Origin: Pseudolabrys sp035718275 | GTDB taxonomy: Bacteria > Pseudomonadota > Alphaproteobacteria > Rhizobiales > Xanthobacteraceae | Reading direction: 5' to 3' | Assembly (NCBI GenBank): GCA_035718275.1 | Contig: DASTHI010000025.1 | Span: forward strand, 212,830-276,829 | DNA length: 64,000 nucleotides | Part shown: positions 61,377 through 64,000 of the stretch, piece by piece | Layout: each line of letters opens with the position of its first letter | Numbering within the stretch: the first letter of the stretch is position 1 | The notes under the pieces: generated by a model | What the model saw: the letters and a program-made list of their open reading frames with translations, nothing else | Told to the model about the DNA's origin: nothing | Database searches by the model: none | Program-made: the position numbers and the translations under genes

Positions 61377-61931
61377 ATGGCGCACTTGCCTCCAAAGCCG
61401 GATTTTGCAGCGATCGAGGCGGCAGCACCCAAAGGCGCCAGCCGGCGCATGGCCATTCTGACTCTGATCGGAAATCTGGTCTACTGCTGGTCCAACAACG
61501 AAAGCCTCTTCATCTATGTATTGATGCTGCTTATGGACTCCGACGAGGTCGCCGCGGCGGTGGTGTTCGGAACATTAAACACAACCCGCGCGCGCATCGA
61601 TTTGATCGAGCGGCTTGCGCGGCTGAAGATCAAGGACAAGGCCGTACAGCAGAAACTGGAAAAAGTGATCGAGCGCTTCAACGACACCACGCGAATCCGC
61701 AACGAATTCAATCATTGCATGTACGTGGTCGATGCCCGTGGGGAAATTACGCACACGAACCATATGAGGGTCCAGGACGTACGCGGCCGGCTGCAGCTTG
61801 GCACGGTGCGGCCCATGGACGATGCCAGAATCAAGGAAATGCAGGAGGCGGTCCGCTCCATGACGCGGCTCAATCGGGAAATCTGGGATTTTCTGGGCGT
61901 CCTTCAGGCTCATTTGGCAAAGCCACGCTGA
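61377..61931 (+). CDS. Conserved hypothetical protein (184 aa)
   Basis: A 184-residue, mostly helical protein (RRMAILTLIGNLVYCWSNNES, LEKVIERFNDTTRIRNEFNHC, LNREIWDFLGVLQAHL). The frame upstream of ATG 61377 runs over the previous gene and is rejected. GGAG lies 11-15 bases before the ATG. The stop overlaps the next ATG (ATGA), so it is coupled to the ankyrin gene. Function unknown. Confidence 0.7.
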   Translation: MAHLPPKPDFAAIEAAAPKGASRRMAILTLIGNLVYCWSNNESLFIYVLMLLMDSDEVAAAVVFGTLNTTRARIDLIERLARLKIKDKAVQQKLEKVIERFNDTTRIRNEFNHCMYVVDARGEITHTNHMRVQDVRGRLQLGTVRPMDDARIKEMQEAVRSMTRLNREIWDFLGVLQAHLAKPR

Positions 61932-62671
61932 TGCTCATGTCGTATATCCGCAAAATTCGTCGCCGGACTGCAACGCTGTTCCGCGCCGGCCTTTGCACGG
62001 CGTTGCTGCTTGTGGCCTGCCTGATCCTGAGCGGACCCTCGGCTGCGCAAATTCCGCCCGGCGCCGACGAAGTCAGCGCCTATCGCGGCCTGCATGCGGC
62101 GGCTGCAAGCGGAGATGCCGCTGAAATTGAAAAGCTGGTCGCGGCGGGCGCCGCGATTGACGCGCGCGATGCTCACGCACGCACGCCGCTGCATGTCGCC
62201 GTGTTCCTGCGCCGGGGCGAGGCGGCACGGACATTGATGCGCCTCGGCGCCGATGCGAACGCGCTCGATGCCCAGCAATACGACATCGTGACGATTGCTG
62301 CCGTGGCTGATGATGTGCCGATGCTCAAACTTGCACTCGCCGGCGGCGGCAAGGCGGGCAACATCACCAGTCCCTATCGCGGCACCGCGCTGATTGCGGC
62401 TGCGCATCTGGGCCACGATGAAGTCGTGCGCAGGCTGATCGCGGCAAAAGCGCCGCTCGATCACGTGAACAATCTCGGCTGGACCGCGGTGATCGAATCA
62501 ATCGTGCTCGGCGACGGCGGCAGCCGCCATGTGGCGACACTCAAGGCTCTCGTCGATGCTGGAGCCGATATCAACATAGCAGACCGCTCGGGCGACACTC
62601 CGCTCACGCTCGCCCGCAGGCGCGGCTTCAAGGAGATGGTCGCGATCCTGGAGAAAGCGGGTGCCCGGTAG
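61931..62671 (+). CDS. Exported ankyrin-repeat protein
   Basis: A 246-residue protein with a signal peptide (AGLCTALLLVACLILSGPSAAQ) and about five ankyrin repeats, clear in LHAAAASGDAAEIEKLVAAGA, TPLHVAVFLRRGEAARTLMRLGA, ALIAAAHLGHDEVVRRLIAAKA and TPLTLARRRGFKEMVAILEKAGA (each read in parts). Ankyrins bind proteins; partner unknown. ATG 61931 overlaps the previous stop; ATG 61937 is an alternative. Confidence 0.88.
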   Translation: MLMSYIRKIRRRTATLFRAGLCTALLLVACLILSGPSAAQIPPGADEVSAYRGLHAAAASGDAAEIEKLVAAGAAIDARDAHARTPLHVAVFLRRGEAARTLMRLGADANALDAQQYDIVTIAAVADDVPMLKLALAGGGKAGNITSPYRGTALIAAAHLGHDEVVRRLIAAKAPLDHVNNLGWTAVIESIVLGDGGSRHVATLKALVDAGADINIADRSGDTPLTLARRRGFKEMVAILEKAGAR

Positions 62672-63360
62672 TCAGTAGCCAGAATCAGTATCAGTGATCA
62701 GTAAGGAACAAGTCCGGCTATGACGTGAGAGGTGGTGCAGACTCTCATCAATTCATTCCCGCGGGGATTACGTAGAGAGGCCGAGTTGACTTCCGCTAAT
62801 CCCCACGGAACGCGGGGATCCAGAACTTGCAAGCGCAGCCGAAGTGAACGGCCGCAGTATTGGCGCTGGATTCCGGCCTGTGCGCGGGAATGAGCGGATG
62901 AGAATCGGTGCCGCCTCTCAATCGCCCTGGCCGCTCGTCCTCAACAAGCTACGCGCCGGCCTTCCGATTCAATTGTCAAACAGCCCGCCTGAAGGCAAGC
63001 GCCATCGTCTATATCCTTATGACTATGTTCCTATAGGAACGAAGTCAAGACAAGGATTTAGACTGCGCGGGAATGAGCACAATTTCTGGCTACGGGCGCG
63101 AGCAGGAATCCAGAAACAAGCTCGGTGCCTCGATCGCTCGATTCCGGGCCCGGCGCTGCGCGCCGTCCCGGAATGACAGGAAAGGTTCGCGGCGTCCCGG
63201 AATGAGCGGACAGGTTCGCGGCGTCGCCGAATGAGAGTGAGCGAAAAGACTGGCGGCCCAGAATGAGCGAAAAGATTCGCCGCGCCAGAATGAGCGCAAA
63301 GATTCGCGGCCTCTCAGAACCCGGGACTCACGGCCGCTCAGAACCCGAGACTCACAGTCC
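62672..63360. other. Intergenic region rich in degenerate palindromic and tandem repeats
   Basis: No gene is supported; open frames here are made of the repeats themselves. It contains a hairpin ATTCCGGG...CCCGGAAT at 63141-63174, several GGAATGAGCG-type tandem units from 63166 to 63312, and three copies of the downstream gene's 3' end. Pieces around 62758-62830 (CCCGCGGGGATT, AATCCCC...GCGGGGATCC) resemble dispersed intergenic elements known from Rhizobiales. Confidence 0.65.
63166..63360. repeat. Imperfect tandem repeat array next to autotransporter gene
   Basis: Five units of 27-34 bases with the core GAATGAGCG(A/C)AAAGATTCGCGGC begin at 63166, 63195, 63224, 63258 and 63285. Two further units with CAGAACCCGAGACTCACG begin near 63312 and 63337 and repeat the last codons and stop (read on the minus strand) of the autotransporter gene that ends at 63361. 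Confidence 0.8.
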
Positions 63361-64000
63361 TCAGAACCCGAGCGTGAAGGCGCCCTTGATGGCGTGGCTC
63401 TGCGCATGCGAGGCCAGCTCGCCCTGGTAGAAGGCGCCGAGCTTGGTCCATGGGCTCAAGCGCCAGTCGAGACCGGCCTCCACCAGTGCCGCATTGCGCG
63501 CGAGCGGAACGCCGGCCACCGTAAACGCCGTCCCCGTGCTCTGGAAGGTGAACGCCGTCTCCGGGCTCACATCGCCAAACGCGTGCTGCCACTGCGCCGA
63601 AGCACGCGGCACCAGCACCGTGCCATTGGCGAGCGGCAGGAAGGTGGCTGCCCTTAAGCCGAGCGAGGAATAGCCAAGATCCTCGCGCGCGCTGGCACCC
63701 GAGAGCGCGGCAAGTCCCCCGCTCTCCGCGAACGCGCCATCATGCAGATGCACGTAAGCCAGCCCCGCAAACGGCTCGATGGCAAAGCTGCCCAGCGCCA
63801 TGCCATAGCCGATTTCGCCGAACACCTGCCCGACCTGCCCGTGCAGGCGCGTCTTGGTGGCATCGGCAAAGTCGGGGAACACAATCGCGCGGCTGACATC
63901 GATGCTGTCATAGGAAAAGGAAGCACCGCTGCGCAGGTTGAAGGCGCCGAGTTTGCCGCCGGCATAGAGCCCGACGGTGACGCTGTCGATGCCGGCGCTG
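63361..64000 (-). CDS. Autotransporter-type beta-barrel domain protein, N-terminus beyond window
   Basis: The 3' 213 codons of a gene whose frame stays open to the window edge. The protein shows alternating strands and turns typical of an autotransporter barrel: YAGGKLGAFNLRSGASFSYD, GQVGQVFGEIGYGMALGSF, FAGLAYVHLHDGAF, RAATFLPLANGTVLVPRAS, LDWRLSPWTKLGAFYQGEL. It ends in ...GAFTLGF with the C-terminal Phe needed for outer-membrane insertion. The passenger domain lies outside. The 3' end has been tandemly repeated downstream. Confidence 0.9.
   Translation of the reverse strand, partial: SAGIDSVTVGLYAGGKLGAFNLRSGASFSYDSIDVSRAIVFPDFADATKTRLHGQVGQVFGEIGYGMALGSFAIEPFAGLAYVHLHDGAFAESGGLAALSGASAREDLGYSSLGLRAATFLPLANGTVLVPRASAQWQHAFGDVSPETAFTFQSTGTAFTVAGVPLARNAALVEAGLDWRLSPWTKLGAFYQGELASHAQSHAIKGAFTLGF

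Noticed and set aside
63090..63407. Open frame of 105 residues on the minus strand rich in Arg/Ser/Phe
   Set aside because: It is composed of the tandem intergenic repeats and overlaps the autotransporter gene's end.

Overview
The window looks like chromosome of a GC-rich alphaproteobacterium of the order Rhizobiales (Hyphomicrobiales), most like the Bradyrhizobium/Nitrobacter/Xanthobacteraceae side. Supporting signs are the mfd-sdhE-recG and DUF502-glmS-glmU blocks, an ndvC/ndvB beta-glucan locus, a FixJ-like multi-regulator two-component operon, two DUF3551 small secreted proteins, and the coaD-cyclophilin-cyclophilin-queA-tgt order. The genus cannot be fixed from sequence reading alone. 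No prophage, transposase or CRISPR array was seen.

Layout. 1-4.9 kb: 3' part of a YejA-like peptide-binding protein, a degenerate acyl-adenylate-family protein, a FrnE-like DsbA protein and a zinc alcohol dehydrogenase. 4.9-15 kb: housekeeping genes (mfd, sdhE, recG, a DUF502 protein, glmS, glmU). 15-21.7 kb: a SPOR-like envelope protein, a small membrane protein, and the cyclic beta-glucan locus ndvC / small exported protein / ndvB. 21.7-26.7 kb: an M20 amidohydrolase, tRNA-Lys with a decayed partial copy upstream, an LldD-type dehydrogenase and small proteins. 26.9-31 kb: a histidine kinase with four PAS domains and three response regulators in one overlapping operon. 31-41.2 kb: an accessory, stress-flavoured region with a PEP-mutase-like enzyme, an exported alpha/beta hydrolase, an HD protein, two NmrA-like paralogues, a CBS protein, a DUF3306-like exported protein beside an orphan cytochrome b, Dps, zinc-ribbon miniproteins and a CHRD protein. 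41.3-46.4 kb: two flavin aromatic hydroxylases, a ceramidase-like membrane protein, a Bug-type binding protein and a LigI-like lactonase, which read as an aromatic-acid catabolic patch. 46.4-50.5 kb: queuosine genes tgt and queA, two cyclophilins and coaD. 50.6-53.4 kb: a small secreted protein, an OmpR-type regulator and a stand-alone histidine kinase.

53.7-60.8 kb is the most unusual part. Two tandemly duplicated proteins have an N-terminal stretch of about 65 residues in which every second residue is Gln, then Asn. They are followed by a large protein with five imperfect repeats and by a type I secretion ATPase and HlyD-type adaptor whose reading frames overlap or abut. I infer a dedicated type I export cassette for self-assembling (amyloid-like or beta-solenoid) surface proteins. 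The window ends with two conserved hypothetical proteins, an ankyrin protein, a repeat-rich intergenic region and the 3' end of an autotransporter-type beta-barrel gene that runs off the edge.

All calls rest on reading motifs and gene order; no database search was run.
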